This document shows positions 53,448 through 63,500 of a stretch of DNA of 64,000 nucleotides, in pieces. Both the position numbers and the translations under genes were made by a program. Each line of letters opens with the position of its first letter. The first letter of the stretch is position 1. The stretch is from Alteromonas sp. KC3 (lineage in GTDB: Bacteria > Pseudomonadota > Gammaproteobacteria > Enterobacterales > Alteromonadaceae). The notes below the pieces were generated by a model that did no database searches, was not told the DNA's origin, and saw nothing but the letters and a program-made list of their open reading frames with translations. The stretch covers positions 1,984,001 to 2,048,000 of the forward strand of contig NZ_AP024235.1 of NCBI RefSeq assembly GCF_016756315.1, given 5' to 3'.

Positions 53448-54437
53448 TCACAAGCGTTTGAATTTTGCTCGGTATTGTGACGGTGATAAGCCAGTGATTT
53501 TTTTGAAAAGCCGAGTAAATGAACTCATATCTTCATATCCAACGGCATTAACTATTTTTTCAAGTTGCATATTGGTGGTTTCTAAGAGTTTTCGCGCATG
53601 TTCAATGCGCAAGCTTTGAAGATATTGCCATGGCGTTGTATCACATGCATTTTTGAAACGGCGAAGTAGGGTGCGCTCGGTCATATTATGTTTGTGGGCA
53701 ACTTCTTCAAGCGATAACTTAACGTGTAAATGACCTTCTAAGAACGACTGAACCGCACTGATATCCTTATCTGAATGAAAGTGACGTTGGCGGCTACTGG
53801 CATAAATAGTTTGACTCGTCCTCGAAACATCAAGCACATGAGATTTGGCCGTATCGGTTGCAACTTGATGTCCACAATATCGTTCAATAAGCAAAATAGA
53901 TAAATCAATCCACGCCATCCCACCACCAGCGCAATAAATATTGTCGTGTTCAGTCACCATTTTGTCGGGCCGCAATAGTACGTCTGGATAGTGTTGTTTG
54001 AACTTATCAGCATAGCCCCAGTGAGTAGTGGCTACCTTCCCCTGCAATAATCCCGTTTCCGCTAGTATAAATGTGCCTGTGCAATTAGCCGCAATATCTG
54101 CTCCCATTTTTTGTAAGCGCTTAATGTGCACAAGCTGCGGTTGAATATCGCGCAATGCAGTGTCTATGTCGCCTCCAATTGTGGGTATAAGCAAAATATC
54201 CGTTTGAGACACATCTTCTATAGCAATGTTGGGATTTAACGTAATTTGATTGGAACATTGGAACGGTTGACCATGGGCACTGGCCAATTGCACGTGAAAT
54301 TTCGGTGTAGTAGGTAACTGATGTATACGCTGCCAACTAACTCCAGCAAAAGCGAACACATCTAGTGCGCCAGTAATGGCAGAGGCTAGTGCATGGTTAA
54401 ATCCTAAGACGGTGACAGTGTGGGGTGTTTTATTCAT
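53448..54437 (-). CDS. GlxA/FtrA-type AraC-family regulator
   Basis: 329 aa. An N-terminal DJ-1/PfpI-like domain (about 5-185) has its nucleophile position in 'NCTGTFILAETG' (Cys present). A C-terminal AraC double helix-turn-helix (about 225-325) follows, with 'LSLEEVAHKHNMTERTLLRRFKNACDTTPWQYLQSLRIEHARKLL' and 'VGYEDMSSFTRLFKKITGLSPSQYR'. A transcription regulator that senses a small molecule through the first domain. Divergent from the acyl-CoA dehydrogenase; likely regulates it and perhaps the TonB receptor. Confidence 0.9.
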   Translation of the reverse strand: MNKTPHTVTVLGFNHALASAITGALDVFAFAGVSWQRIHQLPTTPKFHVQLASAHGQPFQCSNQITLNPNIAIEDVSQTDILLIPTIGGDIDTALRDIQPQLVHIKRLQKMGADIAANCTGTFILAETGLLQGKVATTHWGYADKFKQHYPDVLLRPDKMVTEHDNIYCAGGGMAWIDLSILLIERYCGHQVATDTAKSHVLDVSRTSQTIYASSRQRHFHSDKDISAVQSFLEGHLHVKLSLEEVAHKHNMTERTLLRRFKNACDTTPWQYLQSLRIEHARKLLETTNMQLEKIVNAVGYEDMSSFTRLFKKITGLSPSQYRAKFKRL

Positions 54438-54502
54438 AAAAATAATTTATTTTATTTCAAATAATAAGGTGTAGTGATAGTTGGCGTTAATCACCATAAT
54501 TG

Positions 54503-54516
54503 TGTCATTAATGACA
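54503..54516. promoter_or_regulatory. 14-bp palindrome in the GlxA-regulator/acyl-CoA dehydrogenase gap
   Basis: TGTCATTAATGACA is a perfect inverted repeat lying 66 bases from the regulator start and 59 bases from the dehydrogenase ATG. TGTGACACA follows about 20 bases on. Candidate binding site for the neighbouring regulator. Confidence 0.5.
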
Positions 54517-54574
54517 ATAATGGCATGGTAACGAATGTGACACAATGTGTTAACAAGTTTTCGTGGAGGACACC

Positions 54575-56377
54575 ATGGCAGATCAACTTATTCCCCGTCG
54601 TGAAATGCAGTTTCAATTGTACGAAGTACTCAATACGGCTTCGCTTTGCGATAAATCACGTTTCGAAGAACACAACGTAGAAACCTTCAATGCCGTTATC
54701 GATATGGCTGAGAAAATGGCAGAAGAGTTATTTTTGCCACATAACGCAGTGGCCGATAAAGACGAGCCTACGTTTGATGGTCATAAGGTTTCCATGATTG
54801 ATGACGTTAAAATAGCGTTTGATACGTATCGAGAATCCGGTTTCATCGCTGGCCATTTCGATTTCGAAGACGGTGGTATGCAATTGCCAGTGACCGTGAT
54901 GAATGCCTGTGCGGGATATTTTCTTGCTGCAAACCCTTCTACAACGGCTTATCCATTTTTAACCGCTGCTGCGGCTAACGTTATTAAGCACTTCGCATCA
55001 AGTGACATAAAAGAAGCATTTCTTGCAAAAATGTTAGCTGGTGAATTTACCGGTACTATGGCATTAACAGAGCCTCATGCAGGGTCGTCGCTAGCCGACA
55101 TTCGTACTTCTGCTAAACCCCAAGACGATGGTACGTACCGTATTAAAGGTAGCAAAATTTATATATCAGGTGGTGAGCATGAGTTGTCAGATAACATCGT
55201 GCATCTGGTGCTAGCCAAAATACCTGGTGGCCCGGCTGGCGTTAAGGGCATTTCGTTGTTTGCTGTACCGAAATTTAGATTAGACAGCGACGGCAATCCA
55301 CAGACGCGCAACGATGTAACCCTAGCGGGTCTTATTCACAAGATGGGCTATCGAGGCACAACGTCAACGGCTCTAACCTTTGGCGAGAATGGAGATTGTC
55401 ACGGTTATCTTATTGGTGAGCCCCATCAAGGCCTACGCTATATGTTCATGATGATGAATGAAGCGCGGATAGGTGTGGGCTATGGTGCGGCAATGATAGG
55501 CTATCGCGGTTATCGCTATTCATTGGAATATGCAAAAGATAGAACACAAGGTCGAGCAGCTCCGAATCTAGCGCCAGAGGATGATCCTACGCCAATTATT
55601 AATCATGGTGATGTACGTCGCATGTTACTTGCGCAAAAAGCCTATTGTGAAGGCGGTATGTCATTATGCCTTTATGGCAGCATGCTTATTGATGAGCTTG
55701 AAACAGAGACTGATTCAGACAAGCGCACGGAGCTATCGCAATTACTTGATTTACTTACCCCGGTATTTAAAGCGTGGCCGTCAGAATTTGGGCCGAAGGC
55801 AAATGATTTGGCGATTCAGATCCTCGGTGGAGCAGGGTATACCCGTGAATACCCAGTGGAACAATGTTGGCGTGACAATCGTTTAAATCCAATTCACGAA
55901 GGTACCAATGGCATACAGGCGCTCGATTTACTGGGCAGAAAGCTATGGCAGCACGAGGGGAAAGGATTACAAGTATTGTTATCTCGGGTAACGTCAGACA
56001 TGAAACGCGCTGAAACACCTCGAGCACAAGCGCTATCTGCAAAGTTAAAACCTTATCTAGATAAACTGGGTGCATTAATCCAACAAGCCGCGGGTGATTT
56101 GCGCTCAGACAAACAGTCGGTACTGCTCACCAATGCAAGCTGTTTCCTAAACGTATTTTCGGCTTGTGTCGTGAGCTGGATTTGGCTTCGCCAAGCAAAT
56201 GTTGCAGAACAGTCTCTTGTTAAAGGCGCCGGTGAACAAGATGTCGATTTTTATGAAGGAAAACTCGCCGCGGCGGAATATTTTGTGAATTGGGAACTAC
56301 CGCTGGTGTCTCGTGATATCGAAGTATTGTCGTCAAGTGACGCGACCTGTAACAAAGTAAAAGCCAGTTACTTTTAG
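54575..56377 (+). CDS. Acyl-CoA dehydrogenase family protein
   Basis: 600 aa from ATG 54575, with GGAGG 5 bases upstream. It is the long form with an extra C-terminal domain. 'FTGTMALTEPHAGSSLADIRTSA' is the middle-domain FAD and substrate region, 'YRIKGSKIYISGGEHELSDNIVHLVLAK' follows, and the catalytic-type Glu lies in 'LNPIHEGTNGIQALDLLGRKL'. It oxidises an acyl-CoA to the trans-2-enoyl-CoA and gives electrons to ETF, which is encoded elsewhere in this window. The chain length is not known. First gene of a group with two short-chain dehydrogenases. Confidence 0.93.
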   Translation: MADQLIPRREMQFQLYEVLNTASLCDKSRFEEHNVETFNAVIDMAEKMAEELFLPHNAVADKDEPTFDGHKVSMIDDVKIAFDTYRESGFIAGHFDFEDGGMQLPVTVMNACAGYFLAANPSTTAYPFLTAAAANVIKHFASSDIKEAFLAKMLAGEFTGTMALTEPHAGSSLADIRTSAKPQDDGTYRIKGSKIYISGGEHELSDNIVHLVLAKIPGGPAGVKGISLFAVPKFRLDSDGNPQTRNDVTLAGLIHKMGYRGTTSTALTFGENGDCHGYLIGEPHQGLRYMFMMMNEARIGVGYGAAMIGYRGYRYSLEYAKDRTQGRAAPNLAPEDDPTPIINHGDVRRMLLAQKAYCEGGMSLCLYGSMLIDELETETDSDKRTELSQLLDLLTPVFKAWPSEFGPKANDLAIQILGGAGYTREYPVEQCWRDNRLNPIHEGTNGIQALDLLGRKLWQHEGKGLQVLLSRVTSDMKRAETPRAQALSAKLKPYLDKLGALIQQAAGDLRSDKQSVLLTNASCFLNVFSACVVSWIWLRQANVAEQSLVKGAGEQDVDFYEGKLAAAEYFVNWELPLVSRDIEVLSSSDATCNKVKASYF

Positions 56378-56526
56378 ACTAGGCGGGTAAGCGAAAGGTG
56401 GGTACAGCTAAAGTCGCGGTGCGGTTAAAACGCACTGCGGTCACAACTTAAAAGACAACAATAACTAATAAATAAGGTTTGTGTGGTGGATTACGCCAAA
56501 CAAGCACCAGAAGCGGAGCAAACTAT

Positions 56527-57294
56527 ATGAACGTTGCAGCAAACGTTGAAGGCAAGCATATTCTTATTACAGGTGGTGGCTCAGGAATTGGCGCAGCATC
56601 TGCAAAAGTGCTTGCCGCAAGAGGCGCCTTAGTGGGTGTTGCCGATCTCAATGAAGACAACGCAATATCGTTGGTGTCGTCGATTAAAGCATCAGGTGGC
56701 AATGCGTACTCGGTCGCGGTCGATGTTACTGACCCTGAGCAAGTGAAAGCAATGTTTAACGTAGCGCTTTCACAGGCTGAAAAACTCGACGTTATCATCA
56801 ATAACGCGGGTATCGACCATTTCCCCGCGCCGTTAACCGAAGTTGATGATGCTATGTTTATGAAAAACATACAGGTTAACTTAGCAGGTGTATGGTATTG
56901 CATGAAAAATGCGCTTAACCATATGACGGCAAAGGGTGGTGGACACATTATAAATATTGCCTCTGTAGCAGGTTTACGATCTGCGCCTATGATTAGCGCG
57001 TACAGCGCATCAAAACACGGCGTTATCGGCTTAACTAAATCTGCCGCAGTCGAATACGCACGCGCCAATATTCGCGTTAATGCTGTTTGTCCAAGTTTTG
57101 TCGATACGCCTATGGTTCAAGGCGTTCTTGCCAAACTCGACGAGCGTGGACAAAAAGGTTTAGTCGGCGCTAACCCAATGAAACGGTTAGGAAAGCCAGA
57201 GGAAATCGCTAACGCCATCGCCTGGCTTTGCAGCGATGAATCATCGTTTATGACAGGTCAATCGGTAGTATTAGATGGCGGCATGCTCGCCTAA
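56527..57294 (+). CDS. Short-chain dehydrogenase/reductase
   Basis: 255 aa from ATG 56527, with GGAG about 9 bases before; a longer frame exists but lacks a good start. Classical SDR: cofactor motif 'TGGGSGIG' at 15-22, 'NNAG' at 92-95, Ser146, Tyr159 and Lys163 in the YxxxK site, and a C-terminal 'GQSVVLDGGML'. An Asp at 40 at the end of the second strand suggests NAD(H). It probably oxidises a 3-hydroxyacyl-CoA or an alcohol, consistent with the acyl-CoA dehydrogenase before it; inference. Confidence 0.9.
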   Translation: MNVAANVEGKHILITGGGSGIGAASAKVLAARGALVGVADLNEDNAISLVSSIKASGGNAYSVAVDVTDPEQVKAMFNVALSQAEKLDVIINNAGIDHFPAPLTEVDDAMFMKNIQVNLAGVWYCMKNALNHMTAKGGGHIINIASVAGLRSAPMISAYSASKHGVIGLTKSAAVEYARANIRVNAVCPSFVDTPMVQGVLAKLDERGQKGLVGANPMKRLGKPEEIANAIAWLCSDESSFMTGQSVVLDGGMLA

Positions 57295-57357
57295 CGTACG
57301 TGCGACAATGTTGGTGAAACTAACTACCCTAAATATAAAGATTACAAGGACTCTATA

Positions 57358-58119
57358 ATGAAAGATCTCTTCGATTTAACAGGAAAAGTGGCGTTGGTGA
57401 CTGGGGCAAGCCGTGGGATCGGCGAATCAATTGCGCGCTTATTAGCACAATATGGTGCACACGTGATCGTTTCCAGTCGTAAAATAGACGGTTGCGAGGC
57501 TGTAGCGTCATCTATTCGTGATGCGGGTGGTAAAGCTACAGCTCTTGCTTGCCATGTAGGTGAAATGGAGCAAATTACAGACACATTCGATACAATTAAA
57601 CGTGATTTCGGCAAGCTCGATATTCTTGTGAATAATGCCGCAGCAAATCCCTTTTTTGGTCACATCCTTGATACCGACCTTGGCGCGTATAATAAGACCG
57701 TTGATGTAAATATTCGTGGTTACTTCTTTATGTCAATTGAAGCCGGCAAAATGATGAAAGAGCAGGGCGGTGGTGTCATTCTTAATACGGCGTCTGTAAA
57801 TGGTGTAACCCCTGGCGACATGCAGGGCATCTACTCGATTACGAAAGCAGCTGTTATTAGCATGACAAAATCATTTGCTAAGGAATGCGGTAAACTAAAC
57901 ATTCGCGTTAACGCATTGCTGCCAGGTTTAACTGACACTAAGTTTGCTTCTGCGCTAACTACTAATGAACAGATCCTAAAGCATGCACTTAAAGTCATTC
58001 CGCTTGGCCGTGTTGCTGACCCCGATGAAATGGCGGGCACTGTATTATATTTAGTAAGCGATGCATCTAGCTACACCACAGGCACGACAGTGGTTGTTGA
58101 TGGTGGTATGCTAGCGTAA
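57358..58119 (+). CDS. Short-chain dehydrogenase/reductase
   Basis: 253 aa. 'TGASRGIG' at 15-22, 'NNAAANPFFG' at 92-101, Ser146, and Tyr159/Lys163 as 'YSITK'. A Ser/Arg pair ('SSRK', 39-42) after the second strand suggests NADP(H). It is a classical SDR. It is 63 bases after the first SDR and both end in 'VVLDGGMLA' or 'VVVDGGMLA'. Part of the acyl-CoA dehydrogenase group; substrate unknown. Confidence 0.9.
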   Translation: MKDLFDLTGKVALVTGASRGIGESIARLLAQYGAHVIVSSRKIDGCEAVASSIRDAGGKATALACHVGEMEQITDTFDTIKRDFGKLDILVNNAAANPFFGHILDTDLGAYNKTVDVNIRGYFFMSIEAGKMMKEQGGGVILNTASVNGVTPGDMQGIYSITKAAVISMTKSFAKECGKLNIRVNALLPGLTDTKFASALTTNEQILKHALKVIPLGRVADPDEMAGTVLYLVSDASSYTTGTTVVVDGGMLA

Positions 58120-58142
58120 TTGTTCGCTAAAGAGATACTACT

Positions 58143-58604
58143 ATGCATATATGGGTAGACGCTGACGCGTGCCCTGCAGTTATCAAAGAGATCCTATTTA
58201 AGGCAGCCCGACGTACCGGTCTGCCTTTGTCTTTGGTGGCTAATCACGCTATGTCTGTCCCACCAGATAAGCATATTACTTTAACGTTGGTGCCCTCAGG
58301 CTTTGATGCAGCTGACGATTTCATTGTAGAAAAATGTCAAGCTGGAGATTTAGTGATTACCTCCGATATTCCACTGGCAGCAGACGTCCTCTCAAAAAGC
58401 GCAATGGCGCTTAATACACGTGGTGATGAATACGATAAGTCTTCGATACGCGCAGCGCTGACCATGCGAGATTTTATGGATACTATGCGATCAAGTGGTG
58501 AACACACAGGGGGGCCTAAAGCCTTTTCTCAGCGCGATAAACAAAACTTCGCTAATGCATTAGATAGGTTACTCACGCAAGGTTTAAGAGCACAAACTAA
58601 GTAG
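58143..58604 (+). CDS. YaiI/YqxD-family protein (DUF188)
   Basis: 153 aa. The conserved opening '[24 protein letters not shown]', the Asp cluster '[27 protein letters not shown]' and '[30 protein letters not shown]' fit a PIN-like nuclease fold of the DUF188 family. Function not established. 23 bases after the second SDR gene, possibly co-transcribed but functionally unrelated. Confidence 0.92.
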   Translation: MHIWVDADACPAVIKEILFKAARRTGLPLSLVANHAMSVPPDKHITLTLVPSGFDAADDFIVEKCQAGDLVITSDIPLAADVLSKSAMALNTRGDEYDKSSIRAALTMRDFMDTMRSSGEHTGGPKAFSQRDKQNFANALDRLLTQGLRAQTK

Positions 58605-58832
58605 CGAACCAGGTGTGTAAGTAATAGGCTTATCGCATATCACTAGCGAAAAGTAGTGTATTCACCTAACCTATTGAATAGTTCCGATATTGTGTTTATT
58701 CTGAAATATGTAGGACTTTAGTCTATTTTGGGCGGTTCACGTAATGCGCTAACCGTGAAACTATACGCCGTAGACTGGCAATAATAATAACGAGTGACGT
58801 AAACGATCACTGAATCATAAGTGTGAATATAG

Positions 58833-60395
58833 ATGCTGATTGATAGCAAATCGAAAAATAACAAACCGTCGTGGGCGGAGGACAAACTGTCTCAAATTCC
58901 CACTATGGTGAGTGATATTTCACGCAAAATATCAGAGTATCGACAAAGTTATCGCGAGCTCGTGAGGGATGCAGAAGTCTTTTTTGAAGAGTATCCTCAG
59001 GACTATCGGCGACTCACCGTACTCAAGCACAAGGTAAATACTTACCAAGATCAAATTGAGTATATAGAAAACTATCGCAAGGAAAAAGGGAAGTACCCGT
59101 CGATAAAAGGTCAACCTTCGGCGCAGCGTTATATGGCGCGCTTGGTTGCACAGCAAACAAACAGCGATAATGAACTGCGCGCGTTAGAAGACAAACTACG
59201 CGTGCAGAGTAACAAGCGCTATGAACACCTTGACCACCTTACTGATTACATGCTCAACCTACTTAATGGTGAAAGAACATTTAGCCAATTTTTAGGTACA
59301 ATTGCACTTTCAACGCCGTCGCCGAAAGAAAAAGTACGCCATATCAGAAATGAACGTTACAAGCCGATTTATATTACGGCGTTAACCATTGCGTTGTTTG
59401 AAGAGTTGCGCCTTAAATCCAAATTTGAAACGCCGTTTTTAAAAGAAGAACTCAACAAGCTATTTCCACAAGGTGAGCATTTTAGTTTGATGGTAGATAA
59501 AGGGATAAGTGATGATGCAAGTAATCATACATTTAAGCCAATGCCTGCCGACATCAAAATGGCCTATCGCGAAAACGTATTAAAGCCCATCGCAAAAGCA
59601 GCATTACTGCAATCAATAGGCATGCATAGCCCAGAAGCTAACCAGGTATTAGGTGATGATCGCTATCGTAAGCTCAGTCAAAGTGAACGCACTAAGCTAT
59701 TGGCTATCATTGAGAAGAAAACGGCGGATTACCTTAAGTTAGGTGTGGGTATCCCAACTATTAAATATACCAGTAAAGAACATAAAGACACGTTCGTTAC
59801 CCATGAACGTAGGCAACTTGCTTTTATGCTCAAAATGCTGGAGTCGCTGAAAGCAGAGCGTCACGAATTAGGTGATTTACTTCGTATCCCTATGACTTAC
59901 GCGTCGTTTTTGTTGTCGACAAAAGAAGATTTTGATTATCAGCAAATTTATCGCGCGTACGATATTTTAGATCAGGGGCGAGTTGACAAACAGTACCGCG
60001 CAGAGCATGTAAATGCGTTTTTAAAGATGGTCGGCCGTTTTCCGCTAGGCTCTGGCTTGTATGTTATCCAACAAGAATCAGGGCAAATAGAAAAAGCGAT
60101 TGTGTCGTCTTTATATCCTGTTGATGTTGATGAACCAATATGCAAAATCATCACGCGCAGACAAATTCAGTTTTTAAGCCAAGCTGAATTTATCATTTCT
60201 AAAAAATCCAATCTTTTCTTTCAAGAGTGCAGAAACGAAAGCCAATACGACTTAGAGTTCTTCCACTTGCGCTTCAAGAATGAATATACGTGGAATGCAA
60301 CTGATGTGTGGGAAAACCAAGTCCCTGCCATAGAGTTTTGGAAGCGAGATGATAAGCGTCGTTACAACGGCGTATTTAATCCAGATTCCTATTAA
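58833..60395 (+). CDS. Coiled-coil protein with a degenerate HD-GYP-like domain
   Basis: 520 aa, no signal peptide. Residues about 15-150 are long charged helices, probably coiled coil. From about 180 the order of HD-GYP features can be followed without the catalytic residues. 'ITALTIALFEELRL' stands where the first HD helix is. 'LLQSIGM' (about 257-263) stands in the place of 'LLHDIGK', so His-Asp is replaced by Gln-Ser. 'KLSQSERTKLLAIIEK' corresponds to 'LTPEE...I..H'. The tail 'AFLKMVGRFPLGSGLYVIQQ' resembles the 'AF...IG.YPVGS.V.L' tail of HD-GYP proteins. It is likely inactive toward cyclic di-GMP and may bind a ligand or partner. Monocistronic. Confidence 0.6.
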   Translation: MLIDSKSKNNKPSWAEDKLSQIPTMVSDISRKISEYRQSYRELVRDAEVFFEEYPQDYRRLTVLKHKVNTYQDQIEYIENYRKEKGKYPSIKGQPSAQRYMARLVAQQTNSDNELRALEDKLRVQSNKRYEHLDHLTDYMLNLLNGERTFSQFLGTIALSTPSPKEKVRHIRNERYKPIYITALTIALFEELRLKSKFETPFLKEELNKLFPQGEHFSLMVDKGISDDASNHTFKPMPADIKMAYRENVLKPIAKAALLQSIGMHSPEANQVLGDDRYRKLSQSERTKLLAIIEKKTADYLKLGVGIPTIKYTSKEHKDTFVTHERRQLAFMLKMLESLKAERHELGDLLRIPMTYASFLLSTKEDFDYQQIYRAYDILDQGRVDKQYRAEHVNAFLKMVGRFPLGSGLYVIQQESGQIEKAIVSSLYPVDVDEPICKIITRRQIQFLSQAEFIISKKSNLFFQECRNESQYDLEFFHLRFKNEYTWNATDVWENQVPAIEFWKRDDKRRYNGVFNPDSY

Positions 60396-60401
60396 ATTGT
60401 T

Positions 60402-60441
60402 TTACTAAGAGGCTTCACGCTGAAGTGAAGCCTCTTAGTAA
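60402..60441. terminator. Long perfect stem between convergent genes
   Basis: A 17-bp perfect inverted repeat (60402-60418 and 60425-60441) with a 6-base loop, between the HD-GYP-like gene and the chemoreceptor gene. It probably ends transcription from both sides. Confidence 0.75.
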
Positions 60442-60461
60442 TACTCACGTGGCTTTATGCG

Positions 60462-62591
60462 TTAGCTTGTCTTCAACTTATTCAGTTGCTCTATTAATTT
60501 ATGTGACGACTCGTAGATATTTTCGGCGCTAGCCTCTGACATTTGCGAGAGCGATGCAATTTCTTTAGTAGAGTCACCGATCACAACCATATTTTTATTC
60601 AATTCTTCCGATACTTGGCTTTGCTCTTCAGCCGCTGCTGCAATTTGGATTATTCGATGATTAATTTCTTCAATTTGCTTCACGGTTTCTTTCATTTTTT
60701 CAAATGCTGCATTAGCACGAGAAGCGGCATCCTCGGCTTTATGCGTACCTCGCTCAATAATGTTTACGGTATGTGACACTTCGTTTTGAAGGGCGGTAAT
60801 AACTTGAGAAATCTCACCTACCGATTCTGCAGTTTTTGACGCGAGGGCGCGTACTTCATCGGCAACGACACTAAAGCCTCGCCCGTGATCACCAGCGCGT
60901 GCTGCTTCAATGGCCGCATTAAGCGCTAACAAGTTTGTTTGTTCTGCAATTGAGCCAATAACATCAAGTATCTTTCTAATGTTTTCACTTCGTTGAGATA
61001 CCGCTTTTACCGCATCAGACGCTCCGCTAATTTCACTGGATAATTGTGAAGCTTGCTGTGACGCAATTGATACTTCTGCTTCTGTATCTTTCACTGACTG
61101 CGTTGCTGCGTTTGTATTATCAGCGGCAGAAGACGCTGTATTGGCGACTTCTTGTGCGGTAGAGGACATCTCTGTAATCGCCGTTACAATAGTTTCAACT
61201 TCAGCTTGTTGAATAGAAATTTGCTGGTGTGCTTTTTGGGCATTCTCTTTACTGATTTCGCTTTGGTCAATAACTTGTATGCCTGCTTGTTTAGCAGCGT
61301 CTAATAACTCTCTAACGGTCTCTCTGAACTGATTAAATCCATTGCTTAAGTTGATAAGCTCGGCGTGAGAGTGGACGTTAATAGACTGCGTTAAATCTCC
61401 ACCTTGACCGGCAAGTTCTGTCATGCGGTCCGACACCATTTCCACAGGACGAATAATGCTTCGTGTAAAAAGCTGAATCAGCACAAGTGCAGCAATGGTA
61501 AGTACAACGGCTATGATAAAGGTGTTTGATAAAATGCTGGTGATTTCATCTGAAATCATCTCTGATACATTCGTCACGGGCTGCATGGCAGTATCAACGT
61601 TAATACCTACCACTAACTCCCAACTAACACCGGCGCTTTCTATAATAATCGGTTGTACGACATACAAAAAATTGCCTATGGTCGTAGTGACATCTTTCCC
61701 CGATGTATCTAATAACGCTTTGCTTTTATCAAAAACACTACTAAACGGTTTAGCTAAACTATCTTCATGGTCCGTTGCCGCCGCTAAAAAGCCTTTATGG
61801 CTAACGATGTATACTTTAGCGTTGCCACCATATAACGATGCCTTAAGGTTACTGGCAAGCTGCTGAAGTATCGGTAGGTTTAGATCTGCGCCCACCACGC
61901 CTCTAAACCTTCCTTGTGCCACAACAGGCACGGCTAAACTTGTCATCAATTCGCTATAGCCGGGTCGTATTTCATAGTTATAAGGGTTAGAGGCGCAGGG
62001 TTTTAACGAATCTGCAGAACAGAGGTACCATTCCGCTGCTCTGAAGCCATATTCGTCTAGCGTAGTGTCATGTTTTTCTTCGGCATCCTCAATAGGCTCC
62101 TGTGAAATGGCACCACTGTCTTCTTTCACAAAGTACACCTCAAATGTGCCTCGTCCATCCACCGAATGAGAATAACCACTGGTAAATTGACTGTCGCGAC
62201 CATCAAATTGATTGTCTTCAAACTGTGCATATAGCGACGATACATCGGCCGCTGCAAGCGCATTTCCCACCATCGATTCTACCTGTTCACGTGTAAGTGG
62301 TGCTTGAATATCGCCTTCAATATTACTTTTTATTTGTGTAGCAATTCCCTTTGGAACCGAAAATGACTTTTCAAACAGATTTCCTATTTGTGCGGCAATA
62401 GTATTTGCTCTTGACCGAACGGTATCTTCAATTTGAGCAGAGACTTCGTCACTGACTTCATTAACAATCACCGATTCGGTTTTATTGAGTGAATAAATAC
62501 TCACGGCAATGTAGCAGGTAGACATAATGACAAAGAGTGCGCCGACAACAAGAAGCAATTTTAGCGATAAACTTTTCCCTTCAAAAAACAT
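60462..62591 (-). CDS. Methyl-accepting chemotaxis protein with double-Cache sensor
   Basis: 709 aa. First transmembrane span about 10-33, a periplasmic double-Cache-type domain about 38-345 ('[63 protein letters not shown]'), second span about 350-372, HAMP about 373-423, and signalling hairpin with tip near 540-565 ('[34 protein letters not shown]'). The sensor probably binds a small organic ligand, unidentified. It begins 43 bases after the TorF-family porin gene and is likely co-transcribed with it. Confidence 0.94.
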   Translation of the reverse strand: MFFEGKSLSLKLLLVVGALFVIMSTCYIAVSIYSLNKTESVIVNEVSDEVSAQIEDTVRSRANTIAAQIGNLFEKSFSVPKGIATQIKSNIEGDIQAPLTREQVESMVGNALAAADVSSLYAQFEDNQFDGRDSQFTSGYSHSVDGRGTFEVYFVKEDSGAISQEPIEDAEEKHDTTLDEYGFRAAEWYLCSADSLKPCASNPYNYEIRPGYSELMTSLAVPVVAQGRFRGVVGADLNLPILQQLASNLKASLYGGNAKVYIVSHKGFLAAATDHEDSLAKPFSSVFDKSKALLDTSGKDVTTTIGNFLYVVQPIIIESAGVSWELVVGINVDTAMQPVTNVSEMISDEITSILSNTFIIAVVLTIAALVLIQLFTRSIIRPVEMVSDRMTELAGQGGDLTQSINVHSHAELINLSNGFNQFRETVRELLDAAKQAGIQVIDQSEISKENAQKAHQQISIQQAEVETIVTAITEMSSTAQEVANTASSAADNTNAATQSVKDTEAEVSIASQQASQLSSEISGASDAVKAVSQRSENIRKILDVIGSIAEQTNLLALNAAIEAARAGDHGRGFSVVADEVRALASKTAESVGEISQVITALQNEVSHTVNIIERGTHKAEDAASRANAAFEKMKETVKQIEEINHRIIQIAAAAEEQSQVSEELNKNMVVIGDSTKEIASLSQMSEASAENIYESSHKLIEQLNKLKTS

Positions 62592-62634
62592 GGGCTACCC
62601 CGTACTAACGTATAGATGTGAATGTGGTGTTGAT

Positions 62635-63324
62635 TTAGAACGTAAACGTATATCCAACTGTAGCGAGTAGTTTGACATCGTCATCATAATCTAAGTCGGT
62701 TTTTTCTAAGCCTAAACTACAGGCCAAACCGAATAACTCAAAAGCCGCTTCGGCCTTTAAGTGAATATAGTCGTCATCATTAGTGTCCCAACTGTATATG
62801 TCGGGATCCAAGCTTGTGGAGCGATCTATCTGAAACGTTAAATACACACTATCGTTGATTTGATAGCCTTGAGAAAGCGCGACAATGTAATGCCGAGCAC
62901 CCACACCAAAATAGTCATCGGTGTACCAAACTTGAACGCGAGTTTCATTATAATTGAGAGCAGCATAGAACTCGGTATAGTTAAATTCACTGCTCTCATC
63001 ACCACCTAAGTATAAATAGCGGGCAACGCCTACATCGTACACCAAGCTTTCATTTAGGTTTCCTGTATGACCGGCATAAAAATCAACTTCGTAATCGGTA
63101 CCTTGACCATAATCAACACCCGATGCAAAACTTCCCGCATACCAACCCGAGTCATTCCACCAATCTAAAGAGCCTTGCAACGTGGCTTCGTCGTTAGTTT
63201 GGGACAAACCATTAAATAAATAGTCTGATACCAGCGTGGTGGTGATAGACACATCAGCATAACAAAATGAAGTGAAAGCGCAGCACAAGAGTGCTTGGAC
63301 GGGCAAAGCAGTAAGTTTGCGCAT
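62635..63324 (-). CDS. TorF-family putative porin
   Basis: 229 aa with a signal peptide (about 1-23, ending CYA). 'VSITTTLVSDYLFNGLSQTNDEATLQGSLDWWNDSGWYAGSFASGVDYG' opens the mature barrel, the hallmark of this family (named in Shewanella); the end 'VKLLATVGYTFTF' has the terminal Phe of outer-membrane proteins. It probably forms an outer-membrane channel. It is the first gene of a two-gene operon with the chemoreceptor. Confidence 0.85.
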   Translation of the reverse strand: MRKLTALPVQALLCCAFTSFCYADVSITTTLVSDYLFNGLSQTNDEATLQGSLDWWNDSGWYAGSFASGVDYGQGTDYEVDFYAGHTGNLNESLVYDVGVARYLYLGGDESSEFNYTEFYAALNYNETRVQVWYTDDYFGVGARHYIVALSQGYQINDSVYLTFQIDRSTSLDPDIYSWDTNDDDYIHLKAEAAFELFGLACSLGLEKTDLDYDDDVKLLATVGYTFTF

Positions 63325-63450
63325 AGGCTTACGTATATAAGATTTTTACGAATCTAATAAGCGTAGTTAACCAAACGGCTTTATGACAAGTTGAAGCAAA
63401 AGAAATTAAGAAATAGACAGGTAAGCACATTGGCCTTGGTGGTCCAATTA

Positions 63451-63484
63451 AAAAGCCATCACGCGTCAAAGGTGATGGCTTTTA
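63451..63484 (-). terminator. Terminator after the aminotransferase gene
   Basis: AAAAGCCATCAC (63451-63462) pairs with GTGATGGCTTTT (63471-63482). The run of A on the left gives the T tract on the minus strand, just after the aminotransferase stop. Confidence 0.85.
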
Positions 63485-63500
63485 GCATAAACCGGAAGCG

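Noticed and set aside
57342..57614. Minus-strand ORF at the start of the second SDR gene
   Set aside because: Shadow of a canonical Rossmann-fold gene with good start and motifs.
58680..58770. Riboswitch or regulatory RNA before the HD-GYP-like gene
   Set aside because: Only a short TTCACG/CGTGAA pair is present; no known riboswitch pattern could be recognised.
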